A stretch of DNA of 64,000 bases from Brevibacillus sp051967035 (GCF_051967035.1 NZ_JBQCKK010000012.1:62001-126000); one strand, 5' to 3'; shown: positions 17,212 through 25,834, numbered from the stretch's first letter. Numbers and translations: made by a program. Notes: generated from the sequence alone by a model not told the origin.

Positions 17212-17402
17212 ACGAAAGAGTTGCCCTGAAAAACAACAGAAGAGCAGGAAGCGAACGGAACGGTCATTTTCGCGGTTATTCCCGTGGCCGTTTGCCGTTG
17301 CGCGCTGCAGGAGCGGCTCTGTTTTTGGCGCGGCGTGCTTCTATGCAGCAAGTCTGCGGCGGATGGCGCGGTTTCTTTCTCTTTGCTTTTTCGATGACAC
17401 AG

Positions 17403-17428
17403 CACAGGCAGCCAGCCTGTGTTTTTTT
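17403..17428 (+). terminator. Rho-independent terminator after the TetR-SRPBCC-VOC genes
   Basis: CACAGGC / GCCTGTG stem with a 5-nt loop and seven T residues. The 190 nt between the VOC stop and this stem hold no gene I can support. Confidence 0.82.
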
Positions 17429-17482
17429 GTGGGACAAAACGAAAAGCGCGTGAACAGGACGATTCTGAAGGAGGAAAAACGA

Positions 17483-18175
17483 ATGACCGAACAAATGGTG
17501 AATCGAAATGGTGTAGAGCTTTGCACGGAGAGCTTCGGCAATCCGGGCTATACGTTCGAGGACATGGCAGACGACGCGATTCACATACTCGATGCCTACC
17601 GGATCGAGCGGGCGCACATCGTCGGCATGTCGATGGGCGGGATTATCACGCAGATCATCGCTTTGCGGCATCCGGACAGGGTGCGGACGATCAGCTTGCT
17701 GGCCACGTCGAATTTCGCCCCGGATTTGCCGCCGATGGAGGAGAAGATCGGGCAATTTTTCAGCAAGGCAGAAAAGATCGATTGGGAAAAGGAGGAGGAC
17801 GTGATCGCCTTTTCCGTCGCGAAGTGGAAAGTGCTTGTCGGCTCCAAGTACCCGTTTGACGAAGGGCGGACGTATGAGCTGGCAAAAGCGGAAGTAAAAC
17901 GCAGCCGCAAGATGGCCAACATCAACAATCACGCGCTGATTCCCGGCAGCGAACCGTATCTGGCCCGGACGGCGGAAATCATGGCCCCTGCCCTGGTCAT
18001 TCACGGCACAGAGGACCCGATCATTCCGTATCCGCACGGTGTCGCGCTGGCGCGGACGATTCCCGGCGCTGTACTGGTGACGCTGGAAGGCACCGGGCAT
18101 GAGCTTCCAGAAGGCGACTGGGAGGTGATCGTCGGCGCCATCTTGCAGCATACGCAGGAGGGCGGCGAAGCGTAG
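17483..18175 (+). CDS. Alpha/beta hydrolase with an internal in-frame deletion (probably inactive)
   Basis: 230 residues, against about 280-290 for close relatives. The N-terminus (NGVELCTESFGNP) normally continues with strand 3, the HG oxyanion motif, helix A and strand 4, ending in a GR-S-x-YEPG-x-P segment before GYTFEDMADDA. Here FGNP (to residue 21) is joined directly to GYTFEDMAD (residue 22 onwards), so roughly 55 residues are missing without a frameshift. The nucleophile elbow GMSMGG, the acid loop HGTEDPIIP and the base in GTGHELP remain. Loss of the oxyanion hole and two core strands should abolish activity. The start at 17483 follows GGAGG. I place the junction near 17537-17548 by family comparison from memory; it was not aligned. 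Confidence 0.8.
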   Translation: MTEQMVNRNGVELCTESFGNPGYTFEDMADDAIHILDAYRIERAHIVGMSMGGIITQIIALRHPDRVRTISLLATSNFAPDLPPMEEKIGQFFSKAEKIDWEKEEDVIAFSVAKWKVLVGSKYPFDEGRTYELAKAEVKRSRKMANINNHALIPGSEPYLARTAEIMAPALVIHGTEDPIIPYPHGVALARTIPGAVLVTLEGTGHELPEGDWEVIVGAILQHTQEGGEA

Positions 18176-18188
18176 CAGGCGGCCCGTG

Positions 18189-18560
18189 CTACCGCCCTGC
18201 TTCTTCGATCTCGTCTTCCTCGCAGAGCAAACGCTCCATCTGCTCGCGGTCCACATGCGCGAGTCCCCAGTCGCAGATCATTTCCAAAAGCGGGATGAGC
18301 GAGCGTCCTTTTTCCGTCAGCGCGTACTCGACGCGGGGCGGCACCTCGGGATAGACGGTTCTCGACACGAGGCCGTCTTCCTCCAGTTCGCGCAGCTGGT
18401 TGGTCAACGTTTTGTGGGAGATGTCACGGATGTAGCGATGCAGCTCCCCGAAGCGCCTGGGCGCGTGTTCGTACAGCTCGTACAAAATCATCACTTTCCA
18501 CTTGCCCTGGATGATTTGCAAGGTAGCGTCAAATTCGTTCAAGTACTTTTTCTTCGTCAT
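18189..18560 (-). CDS. HxlR family transcriptional regulator
   Basis: 123 residues with the HxlR winged-helix pattern: QGKWKVMILYELYEHAPRRF, GELHRYIRDISHKTLTNQLR, ELEEDGLVSRTVYPEVPPRV and EYALTEKGRSLIPLLEMICDW. The start at 18560 has AGAGGA upstream; the open frame reaching far upstream is antisense to the SDR and not coding. It is divergent from the SDR gene with a ~120-bp shared control region, so it most likely regulates that gene. Confidence 0.9.
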   Translation of the reverse strand: MTKKKYLNEFDATLQIIQGKWKVMILYELYEHAPRRFGELHRYIRDISHKTLTNQLRELEEDGLVSRTVYPEVPPRVEYALTEKGRSLIPLLEMICDWGLAHVDREQMERLLCEEDEIEEAGR

Positions 18561-18680
18561 GGTTCTGTCCTCTCTTACCTCCAGGTTCGTAACCCACTTC
18601 AAGGTGCATACTGGTGAAGGGCCGGCGTTTCTGTATATACTCACTTTACCATGAATCAACAAGGAAAGAAGGTACTGTGG

Positions 18681-19403
18681 ATGAAAACGGGATTTGTCGT
18701 GATTACAGGGGCTTCGTCCGGCATCGGCAAAGCGACGGCCGCCCTGTTTATCGAAAAAGGACACAACGTGCTTTTGATTGCGCGGCGCATGGAGCGGCTG
18801 GAGGAATTTCAGAGCGCTACGGTCCGCAAGGCGCAGGTAGACGTGACGGACGAGCAGGCGTTGAAGAAGGCGATCGCGGAAGCGGAGGCGCAGTTCGGCC
18901 CGGTGGAGGCGATCGTCAACAATGCGGGGCGGATGCTTCTCGGCGATATCAGCAAGCAGGACAGCAGCGAATGGAAAGACATGTACGCGGTCAATGTCAT
19001 CGGTGTGTTGAACGGCATGCAGGCCGTGCTGCCGTCGATGATTGAGCGCAAGACGGGCACGATCATCAACATCAGCTCGATTGCGGGCAAAAAGACGTTT
19101 GCCGACCATGCCGCTTACGTAGGCACGAAATTCGCCGTTCACTCGATCAGCGAAAACGTGCGTGAAGAAGTAGCGAAGCACAACGTCCGCGTCATGACGA
19201 TTGCCCCTGGTGTCGTCGAGACAGAGCTGTTGAGCCACACGACCGACGAGGCGATCAAAGCGAGCTACACGGATTGGAAGCACTCGATCGAAGGCGGTCT
19301 CGATCCGAAAACGGTAGCGGAGACGATCTACTTTGCATTCAGCCAGCCGCAGCATGTCAATATTCGCGAGATTGTGCTGGCGCCGACGAGACAGCAAGGA
19401 TAA
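18681..19403 (+). CDS. Short-chain dehydrogenase/reductase, HxlR-linked
   Basis: 240 residues of a classical SDR: TGASSGIG cofactor motif, NNAG, Ser in NISSIAGKK, and YVGTK for the catalytic Tyr/Lys. RRMERLEE after strand 2 suggests NADPH preference. I start it at 18681 (MKTGFVVITG), 9-10 nt after AAGAAGG, because the family begins right at the Rossmann strand; an ATG at 18651 would add ten residues. Divergent HxlR regulators often control such dehydrogenases in response to electrophiles or quinones, which would be an inference here. Confidence 0.9.
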   Translation: MKTGFVVITGASSGIGKATAALFIEKGHNVLLIARRMERLEEFQSATVRKAQVDVTDEQALKKAIAEAEAQFGPVEAIVNNAGRMLLGDISKQDSSEWKDMYAVNVIGVLNGMQAVLPSMIERKTGTIINISSIAGKKTFADHAAYVGTKFAVHSISENVREEVAKHNVRVMTIAPGVVETELLSHTTDEAIKASYTDWKHSIEGGLDPKTVAETIYFAFSQPQHVNIREIVLAPTRQQG

Positions 19404-19613
19404 CAAGCGAGACCCCTAGGCGACCGTCTGGGGGTGTTTGGCGAGCCGCCGGAGCGAACGGCGGCCGATGTACGGTGCCGATTATCGGGTTGACCCGATC
19501 GGCACAGGAAAAACTCCCTGTTCAAATCTGGATTTTGTGCATGGCTTACTGGAGAGGCCCCTCTTTATAATGGGAGAGTGACTACTCATTACCGAGGGAA
19601 AAGAGGACCGAGC

Positions 19614-20372
19614 ATGCGCAAGCGATTCATGACAGAGGAAGTGGCCGGCTTTGCATTGTCTATCCATGTGCCGAGCAGCTATACAGAAAGAAACAGGCGC
19701 TATCCGGTCGTCTACGTGCAAGACGCAGGCAGCGTCGTCATGGATGCGTACAATTACCTGGAGCATTTGTTCATCCATAAACAGCTTCCCGAACTGATAT
19801 TCGTCGGGATCAAGCCGCACGACCGCAATCACGACTATACGCCGTGGCCGGCAGGTGCGCTTGTTTCGGACAGGCCGGCGTTTGGCGGCGGAGCGAACCG
19901 CTATGTGCAAGTGCTCGCAGACGAGATCAAGCCGTACATCGACGCGAACTACCTGACCATGCCGGAGCCGGAGAACACGGCGATAGCAGGTTGCTCGCTC
20001 GGGGGACTGGTCAGCGCCTACGCGTATTACAATCGGCCGGATACGTTTGGCAAAAGCGCCTGGATATCTGCTTCGTTCTGGTACGAGGGCTTTATCCCGT
20101 ATATGCAAAAGACGGCTTTGCCTGATGAAAAGCACCGCATTTACATGTACGTCGGCGAGCTGGAAGGCGCCTACAAACAGACCATTCAGTCGGGGATGCT
20201 CGCGCAAACAAAAGAGGCGCATCGGATCTTGCTCGCCAAAGGCTTTCCCGAGGAAAATCTGAAATTCGAGACCGATCCGCTCGGGACGCACGATTCCTTT
20301 TTCTTCGCGATTCGCTTCCTGAATGCGTTGAAATGGCTGTTTGGCGACGGCACCGATGCGTTTTTGCGCTAA
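19614..20372 (+). CDS. Esterase D-like alpha/beta hydrolase (possible siderophore esterase)
   Basis: 252 residues of the putative esterase family (PF00756 type). The nucleophile elbow is AGCSLGGLVSAYAYYNRPDT and the catalytic His lies in GTHDSFFFA. The family holds S-formylglutathione hydrolases and the trilactone esterases Fes and BesA, and its size and sequence style are closest to BesA (YbbA). A siderophore esterase would fit the iron operon 4 kb upstream, but it is not in that operon and I see no Fur box. A TATAAT at 19566-19571 is a likely -10; no convincing -35 was found. Confidence 0.8.
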   Translation: MRKRFMTEEVAGFALSIHVPSSYTERNRRYPVVYVQDAGSVVMDAYNYLEHLFIHKQLPELIFVGIKPHDRNHDYTPWPAGALVSDRPAFGGGANRYVQVLADEIKPYIDANYLTMPEPENTAIAGCSLGGLVSAYAYYNRPDTFGKSAWISASFWYEGFIPYMQKTALPDEKHRIYMYVGELEGAYKQTIQSGMLAQTKEAHRILLAKGFPEENLKFETDPLGTHDSFFFAIRFLNALKWLFGDGTDAFLR

Positions 20373-20491
20373 AGACAGGCGGAGCGCTTGCTGCACCTCC
20401 GTACTGCGCCGGGAACCCGAATGTCCCGCATGTATAGAAGGAGAAAATCGGGACACACTGAAAGGCATACACTGTTAACCACCTTTTTCAA

Positions 20492-20525
20492 CCCTCGCAC
20501 TTTGCCATGCGAGGGATTTTTTTTT
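20492..20525 (+). terminator. Rho-independent terminator after the esterase gene
   Basis: Perfect 8-bp stem CCCTCGCA / TGCGAGGG with an 8-nt loop and a run of nine T residues. Confidence 0.9.
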
Positions 20526-20562
20526 GCCCAGATATCCGGTGACTCGTACGAGCTTGCTTCTA

Positions 20563-20628
20563 TTGACAGACAAATCTGGGACTGCTATAAAAAAATAGTG
20601 GATAGCACTCTCGATGCCAGAGTGCTAA
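20563..20628 (+). promoter_or_regulatory. htpG promoter with CIRCE operator
   Basis: TTGACA (20563-20568), 17-bp spacer, TATAAA (20586-20591). Starting 10 bp later, 20602-20628 is an inverted repeat ATAGCACTC-N9-GAGTGCTAA, which differs from the CIRCE consensus TTAGCACTC-N9-GAGTGCTAA at one base. CIRCE binds HrcA, so this htpG should belong to the class I heat-shock regulon. Confidence 0.93.
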
Positions 20629-20665
20629 CAAGTGTGTCGTGCAAAAGAAGAAGGGAGAATGTCTG

Positions 20666-22546
20666 ATGGAAAAGAAGCAGTTTCAGGCAGAATCGACGCG
20701 ACTGTTGGAAATGATGATCCATTCCATTTACACGCAAAAAGAAATTTTTCTGCGTGAGCTGATTTCCAATGCCAGCGATGCGATTGACAAAATCTATTAC
20801 AAATCGCTGACCGATTCCCAACTCGTTTTTGATAAAGACAATTACTTCATTAAAATTACCATCGACAAGGACGCCCGCGAGCTGACGATTACGGATACGG
20901 GGATCGGGATGACGGCCGAAGAGCTGGAAACCAATCTGGGAGTCATCGCCAAAAGCGGCTCGCTCGCCTTCAAAAAAGAAATCGAAGCCAAGGATGGCTA
21001 CAACATTATCGGGCAATTCGGGGTGGGCTTCTACTCCGCCTTTATGGTCGCCGATGTCGTGACCGTCATCAGCAAGGCGCTGGGGGCAGAGACAGGTTAC
21101 AAATGGCAGTCCAGCGGCGCGGATGGCTATACGATTGAACCGTACGAAAAAGAGACAGTCGGTACGACGATCATTCTCAAAATCAAGGAGAATACCGAAG
21201 AAGAGCGCTACGACGAGTTTTTGGAAGAGTATCGGATACGCGCGATCATCAAAAAGTATTCGGACTTCATCCGCTACCCGATCAAGATGGACGTGACCAC
21301 CCACAAGCCAAAAGAGGGCAGCGACAACGAATTTGAAGAAACGCGGGAAGAACAGATCATCAACAGCATGGTGCCGATCTGGCGCAAGAACAAAAGCGAG
21401 CTGACGGACGAGGATTACGAGCAGTTTTACGCTAGCAAGCATTACGGCTTTGACAAGCCGCTGGCGCATATCCACGTCAGCGCGGACGGAGCCGTCGTGT
21501 ATCAGGCGATTTTGTACATTCCGGAAAGCATTCCGTTTGACTACTATACGCGCGAGTATGAAAAAGGTCTGGAGCTGTATGCCAATGGCGTACTCATCAT
21601 GAACAAATGCGCTGACCTGCTGCCGGACTATTTCAGCTTCGTCAAGGGGATGGTCGATTCCGAGAGCCTGTCCCTCAACATTTCCCGAGAAATGCTACAG
21701 CATGACCGCCAACTGAAGCTGATCGCGAAAAACATCGCCAGCAAAATCAAAAGTCAGCTGCAAAGCATGCAAAAAAACGAGCGGGAGAAGTACGAGAAGT
21801 TTTATCAGGCGTTTGGCAGACAGCTCAAATACGGCGTGTACAGCGATTTCGGCACGCATAAGGACACGCTGCAAGACCTCCTGATGTTCTACTCCTCCAA
21901 GGAGAAAAAGCTGGTGACGCTGGCTGAGTACGTGGAGAGAATGCCGGAGGATCAAAAATACATTTACTACGCAACCGGAGAATCGAACGAGCGCATCGAG
22001 AAGCTGCCGCAGACCGAGCTGGTGGCCGACAAAGGCTATGAAATCCTGTACTTCACGGAAGACATCGACGAGTTTGCGATCAAAATGATGCGCACCTACA
22101 AAGAGAAGGAGTTCCGCTCCGTATCCAGCGCCGATTTGGGCATCGAAGCGGACGACCAGGACAAGGCGGCAGACAGAGAGAAGGAGGACAACCAAGAGCT
22201 GTTCGCGTACATGAAGAGCCTGCTCGAAGGAAAAGTGACCAACGTAAAAGCGTCCAAGCGTCTGAAGTCCCATCCGGTTTGCCTGTCCACCGAGGGCGAT
22301 GTCACCATCGAGATGGAAAAAGTCTTGAACGCCATGCCGAACAGCCAGGGCGTGAAGGCGCAAAAAGTGCTGGAAATCAACGTGAACCACGACGTGTTCC
22401 AGTCGCTCAAGGCCGCTTTTGCCGAGGACAAGGAAAAAGTGAATTTGTACACCACCCTGCTCTACAATCAGGCTTTGCTGATCGAAGGCTTGCCGGTTGA
22501 AGACCCGGTCGAGTTTACAAACAACATTTGCAAAATCATGGTGTAA
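20666..22546 (+). CDS. htpG: Molecular chaperone HtpG (Hsp90)
   Basis: 626 residues, the standard bacterial Hsp90 length. The GHKL ATPase domain shows ELISNASDAIDK (ATP-binding Asn/Asp), TDTGIGMT and GQFGVGFYSAFM; the middle domain includes NISREMLQHDRQLKLI; the C-terminal dimerisation domain is complete. It is a cytosolic ATP-dependent chaperone. ATG at 20666 is used because conserved HtpG proteins start at MEKKQFQAES; a ribosome binding site GGGAGA is upstream. It is a single gene with its own promoter and terminator. Confidence 0.98.
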   Translation: MEKKQFQAESTRLLEMMIHSIYTQKEIFLRELISNASDAIDKIYYKSLTDSQLVFDKDNYFIKITIDKDARELTITDTGIGMTAEELETNLGVIAKSGSLAFKKEIEAKDGYNIIGQFGVGFYSAFMVADVVTVISKALGAETGYKWQSSGADGYTIEPYEKETVGTTIILKIKENTEEERYDEFLEEYRIRAIIKKYSDFIRYPIKMDVTTHKPKEGSDNEFEETREEQIINSMVPIWRKNKSELTDEDYEQFYASKHYGFDKPLAHIHVSADGAVVYQAILYIPESIPFDYYTREYEKGLELYANGVLIMNKCADLLPDYFSFVKGMVDSESLSLNISREMLQHDRQLKLIAKNIASKIKSQLQSMQKNEREKYEKFYQAFGRQLKYGVYSDFGTHKDTLQDLLMFYSSKEKKLVTLAEYVERMPEDQKYIYYATGESNERIEKLPQTELVADKGYEILYFTEDIDEFAIKMMRTYKEKEFRSVSSADLGIEADDQDKAADREKEDNQELFAYMKSLLEGKVTNVKASKRLKSHPVCLSTEGDVTIEMEKVLNAMPNSQGVKAQKVLEINVNHDVFQSLKAAFAEDKEKVNLYTTLLYNQALLIEGLPVEDPVEFTNNICKIMV

Positions 22547-22592
22547 CCCGCGCCAAGCGCAGCGGACAAGGAGCGGGAAACACGCACGAAGA

Positions 22593-22619
22593 GGGATGCA
22601 TAGACGGCATCCCTTTTTT
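22593..22619 (+). terminator. Rho-independent terminator of htpG
   Basis: GGGATGC / GCATCCC stem with a 7-nt loop and six T residues. Confidence 0.88.
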
Positions 22620-22743
22620 GCGTGCGACGGGCAGTTGCCTCTTTGCGAGGAAAGCGCCTGAGCTAGCCGCGCACAGCAGTCTTGCTATTCGCCAGCCCAG
22701 CCGATAAGATGGAAAAAATACAAGCTCTGGAGGAGAGAACGAA

Positions 22744-23346
22744 ATGTGGGAAGAGAAGTGGCAAAAGGACCGTATTGTCGATGCGGATGAACTGAGAAGG
22801 CTGGTGGGAGTTCCGCACGAGACCGTTGCGAACAAGAGCATTGCGCAGGTGGAAGAGCACGTCATCCGTTACTTGTCCATGTCGCCGCTGTTTTTTCTGG
22901 CGACAACAGATGCCGACGGGCGTTGCGATGTTTCCCCGCGCGGCGATGAACCTGGCTTTGTCAAGGTGCTGGACGAGCGACACCTGATTTTTCCGGAAAG
23001 AATGGGAAACAGACGGGTGGACTCCTTGTTGAATATCGTGGCAAACCCGCGGGTCGGGATGATTTTTCTCATTCCCGGTCTGGAAGAAGTGCTGCGCATC
23101 AACGGAAAAGCGGTGATTACGAAAAACGCCGAACTGCTGGCGGCGCAGAACTGGAAAGGAAAAACGCTCGGTCTCGGTGTCGTCGTCGAGGTGGAGGAAT
23201 GCTTCATTCACTGTCCGCGCGCGTTCAAGCAGGCAGGCTTGTGGCAGACGGAGTCGTGGCCGGAAAAAGCCGCTATGCCGTCGGTCATGGACATGTTTCG
23301 CGCCCATTTGCGAATCAACGGGGTTGCGTTGAAGGAAAACGGGTAG
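22744..23346 (+). CDS. Pyridoxamine 5'-phosphate oxidase-like FMN-binding protein
   Basis: 200 residues with the split-barrel flavin-binding pattern: FFLATTDADGRCDVSPRGDEP, the strand LIFPERMGNRRVDSLLNIVANP, VGMIFLIPG and INGKAVIT. It resembles the MSMEG_1061-type subgroup (about 200 residues), enzymes that may use FMN or F420. Substrate unknown. Single gene; GGAGAG before the ATG. Confidence 0.87.
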   Translation: MWEEKWQKDRIVDADELRRLVGVPHETVANKSIAQVEEHVIRYLSMSPLFFLATTDADGRCDVSPRGDEPGFVKVLDERHLIFPERMGNRRVDSLLNIVANPRVGMIFLIPGLEEVLRINGKAVITKNAELLAAQNWKGKTLGLGVVVEVEECFIHCPRAFKQAGLWQTESWPEKAAMPSVMDMFRAHLRINGVALKENG

Positions 23347-23362
23347 CTCCCGAGGACGCAAC

Positions 23363-23403
23363 AAAAAAGCCTCCCGCGAATGCCTGGTGCAATCGCGGGA
23401 GGC
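23363..23403 (-). terminator. Rho-independent terminator of the amino-acid permease gene
   Basis: Perfect 11-bp stem GCCTCCCGCGA / TCGCGGGAGGC. Read on the minus strand it is followed by six T residues, so it mainly ends the permease transcript. Confidence 0.85.
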
Positions 23404-23459
23404 TTGGTCTTGTCAGGCAAACACAGCGGAAACCGGATGGGTTCGCGGTGTGGCTCTGG

Positions 23460-24830
23460 TTAGTTTTCCACTGCCTTGACTTGTTCGATTTTTGCTTTGC
23501 GCAGCTTGTAAATCACGACCAGCAGGATAAACCAGACCGGAGTGACGAACAAGGCAACGCGCGTATCCTCGGCAAGGCCGAGCACGACGAGAATGAACGC
23601 CAGGAAAGCGAGAATCAGGTAATTGGCGAACGGATAGAGCGGCATCTTGAACTTGTTGGCTTGTGCCAGCTCCGGTCTTGTCTTGCGGTACTTCATGTGG
23701 CAAATCACGATAATGCCCCAGATGTACAGGAAGCTGAGTGTCGAGATGCTCGTAATCAGGGTGAAGACGCCTTCTGGCATGACGTAGTTCAACACAACCG
23801 CAATCAGAACGACGACAGTAGAGAAGAACAGGGCATTGGCAGGCACCTGACGGGCTGTCAATTTGGTCATGGACGCAGGTGCGTTGTTTTCTTTACCGAG
23901 CGAGTAGAGCATCCGGCTTGTACTGAAGATCGCGCTGTTGCACGCTGAAGCGGCGGAGGTCAGCACGACGAAGTTGACGATTCCTGCTGCGGCAGCGATT
24001 CCGATTGCCGCAAACACTTGAACGAACGGACTCTCGCTCGGGATGATGGCGTTCCATGGATAGATGCTCATGATAACGCTGAGAGCGCCGACGTAGAAGA
24101 TCAGGATACGAAGCGGAATATTGTTGATCGCTTTTGGAATCACGCGCTCAGGGTCTTTTGTCTCTCCGGCCGTCAGTCCGACAAGCTCGATACCCGCAAA
24201 GGCGAACACGACCATCTGGAAGGAGAGCAAGAAGCCGGTGATGCCGTTCGGGAACATGCCGCCATGGCTCCACAGATTGGAGAAGCTGGATGCGCCGGAG
24301 TTTGTGGAGAAGCCCTTGATAATCATGAAGATTCCCACGACGATCAAAGCGAGAATCGCGATAACTTTAACGAGCGCAAACCAGAACTCCATTTCGCCGA
24401 AAAGCTTGACCGTTGCCAGGTTCATGATGAGCAGAACCACGAGCGCAATCAATCCCGGCATCCATTGCGGAACCTCAGGGAACCAGTATTGCGTGTACAT
24501 GCCGACAGCCGTCAAGTCGGCCATGGCAATCGAGATCCAGCAGAACCAGTACGTCCAGCCTGTGACGAACGCTGCCATGTTTCCGAGATAGTCTTTTACG
24601 AAGTCAACAAAGGAATGATAATTCAGGTTACTGAGAAGAAGTTCGCCGAGCGAGCGCATGATCAGAAAGCAAACCATGCCGGTAATCAAGTAAGCGAACA
24701 GGATGGACGGACCAGCCAGGTGAATGGATTTTCCCGCACCGAGGAATAAACCTGTCCCGATGGCTCCGCCGATTGCGATGAGTTGAACATGCCTGTTTTT
24801 CAAGCCTCGCGCCAAATTTTGCTGTTGCAT
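23460..24830 (-). CDS. APC-family amino-acid permease (D-serine/D-alanine/glycine type)
   Basis: 456 residues with twelve hydrophobic segments. The APC signature GGAIGTGLFLGAGKSIHLAGP is in helix 1, and FAFAGIELVGLTAGETKDPE follows in helix 6. It is a proton-coupled amino-acid importer most like CycA/AapA and YtnA-type carriers for small neutral amino acids; exact specificity is not decidable. The ATG at 24830 has GAGGGGG upstream. A catabolite-responsive-like sequence lies about 150 bp upstream at 24980-24993 (TGTAAGCG on the minus strand, 12/14 to the cre consensus). Confidence 0.9.
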   Translation of the reverse strand: MQQQNLARGLKNRHVQLIAIGGAIGTGLFLGAGKSIHLAGPSILFAYLITGMVCFLIMRSLGELLLSNLNYHSFVDFVKDYLGNMAAFVTGWTYWFCWISIAMADLTAVGMYTQYWFPEVPQWMPGLIALVVLLIMNLATVKLFGEMEFWFALVKVIAILALIVVGIFMIIKGFSTNSGASSFSNLWSHGGMFPNGITGFLLSFQMVVFAFAGIELVGLTAGETKDPERVIPKAINNIPLRILIFYVGALSVIMSIYPWNAIIPSESPFVQVFAAIGIAAAAGIVNFVVLTSAASACNSAIFSTSRMLYSLGKENNAPASMTKLTARQVPANALFFSTVVVLIAVVLNYVMPEGVFTLITSISTLSFLYIWGIIVICHMKYRKTRPELAQANKFKMPLYPFANYLILAFLAFILVVLGLAEDTRVALFVTPVWFILLVVIYKLRKAKIEQVKAVEN

Positions 24831-24979
24831 GTGATCCCCCTCATTTCTCATGCGTGTCATTCATTTACGATTGTGGGTAAAATAACAGCCGCCAATCTTC
24901 CGAAAAGTTTATCAAACTTTGTAAATTCATCTTACCATAGGGATACAAAATAAAGACAAGGTGAAGTTGCTTCCATCCA

Positions 24980-24993
24980 AAAAAACGCTTACA
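24980..24993 (-). promoter_or_regulatory. Weak cre-like site upstream of the permease
   Basis: The minus strand reads TGTAAGCGTTTTTT, 12 of 14 to TGWAANCGNTNWCA; the final CA is missing. CcpA control is possible but unproven. Confidence 0.3.
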
Positions 24994-25131
24994 TTTTTCA
25001 GTGAAGTAGACATTTTGCAGGTTTGTCGGTAGGTTCCCCTCCCTTTTTTTCGGAGCAAATATGAACGGTTATTCAATTGCGAACGCACAGCGAACCTGGC
25101 GTCATTCCTACTTTCTCACAACAAAAAAAGG

Positions 25132-25265
25132 AGCGGGAAAAATAGGCGGGTCCTACTTTTCGCTGTCCTTTTGCCGGCAAGGCTACCTCCTGATGGTGGC
25201 TGGGGCTTTCCCCGGAGATGAACATGCATCCATCCGCGCGTGAGGTATTCGCGTGCGTTTTTTTT
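25132..25265 (+). ncRNA. Candidate structured RNA with terminator
   Basis: Consecutive hairpins without a convincing gene: 25132-25164 (AGCG...TAGG / CCTA...CGCT), 25181-25201 (GGCTACC / GGTGGCT, with G-U pairs that exist only on this strand), 25202-25213 (GGGG-CTTT-CCCC), and a 9-bp stem at 25235-25257 followed by eight T residues. The first hairpin also works as a terminator on the minus strand (seven T residues at 25129-25123). I cannot match it to a known riboswitch. The region 24861-25621 otherwise shows no gene. Confidence 0.4.
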
Positions 25266-25621
25266 GATAGTAAATGATTCAAAAAAGCTTGTCAAATGAA
25301 AATTTGCAATGAACAGACTGTTTTAATCATAAAACATTTTTGACTGATGGAAGTCCAGATTCTGCCACGATGCGGTGAGGAATTGCGTCCAAAAGGGAAA
25401 GGGGCGAAAGGTGGCAGGTCGCAGCCGATGGCTGGTGGAGCGGAGAGCGAATTCACAAGCGAATGGAACAAAAGCGGAGCGATGTGAATAAAAAGTAGCA
25501 CAGCTCGATAGAGGAGGGCTGTGCTTCTTCGCCGTTGTTGCGGCGCTGATGGGCACGTTTACGGTCGAGAAACCGGCAGCGTGAACCCCCGTCTGACGCG
25601 GCGGAAAACGGAAAATGAGGA

Positions 25622-25665
25622 TTGACAGGCGAATGAATATCCGATAAATTTTGCATTAGGGAAAC
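25622..25665 (+). promoter_or_regulatory. Promoter and MntR-like box of the manganese transporter operon
   Basis: TTGACA (25622-25627) and a weak -10 TAAATT (25645-25650) are 17 bp apart. Overlapping the -10 and start site, 25649-25665 reads TTTTGCATTAGGGAAAC; its last 16 bases match the B. subtilis MntR operator TTTGCCTTAAGGAAAC at 14 positions. Mn-MntR bound here would repress transcription. Confidence 0.68.
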
Positions 25666-25669
25666 ATTT

Positions 25670-25736
25670 TTATACACAAGCATATTATTTTGCTGTGGAG
25701 AATATTATTGGTTAACAACTACAATTTTGTGTATAA
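25670..25736. repeat. Inverted repeat TTATACACAA / TTGTGTATAA in the mnt leader
   Basis: Two perfect 10-base arms at 25670-25679 and 25727-25736, 47 bp apart, each followed by GCAT. It could be a second operator pair or the ends of a large mRNA hairpin. Confidence 0.55.
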
Positions 25737-25834
25737 GCATAGATGAGCCAGCCCTATCGGATGGTGCTGGGAAATCTATGGTCAACGACAGGCAAGAACG
25801 AACACCCATGATTAGATACTTTGGAGGGAATCTC

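Noticed and set aside
18561..19406. Upstream extension of the HxlR open frame to 405 residues
   Set aside because: The extra part is antisense to the SDR gene; the HxlR family starts at MTKKKYL, which has its own ribosome binding site.
19411..19440. Terminator after the HxlR-linked SDR (ACCCC...GGGGGT)
   Set aside because: The stem is short with a large loop and the T-run is only three bases, so I could not support it.
25061..25243. 60-codon plus-strand open frame starting MNGYSIANAQ
   Set aside because: No ribosome binding site, no recognisable protein pattern, and it covers the hairpin-rich region better explained as structured RNA.
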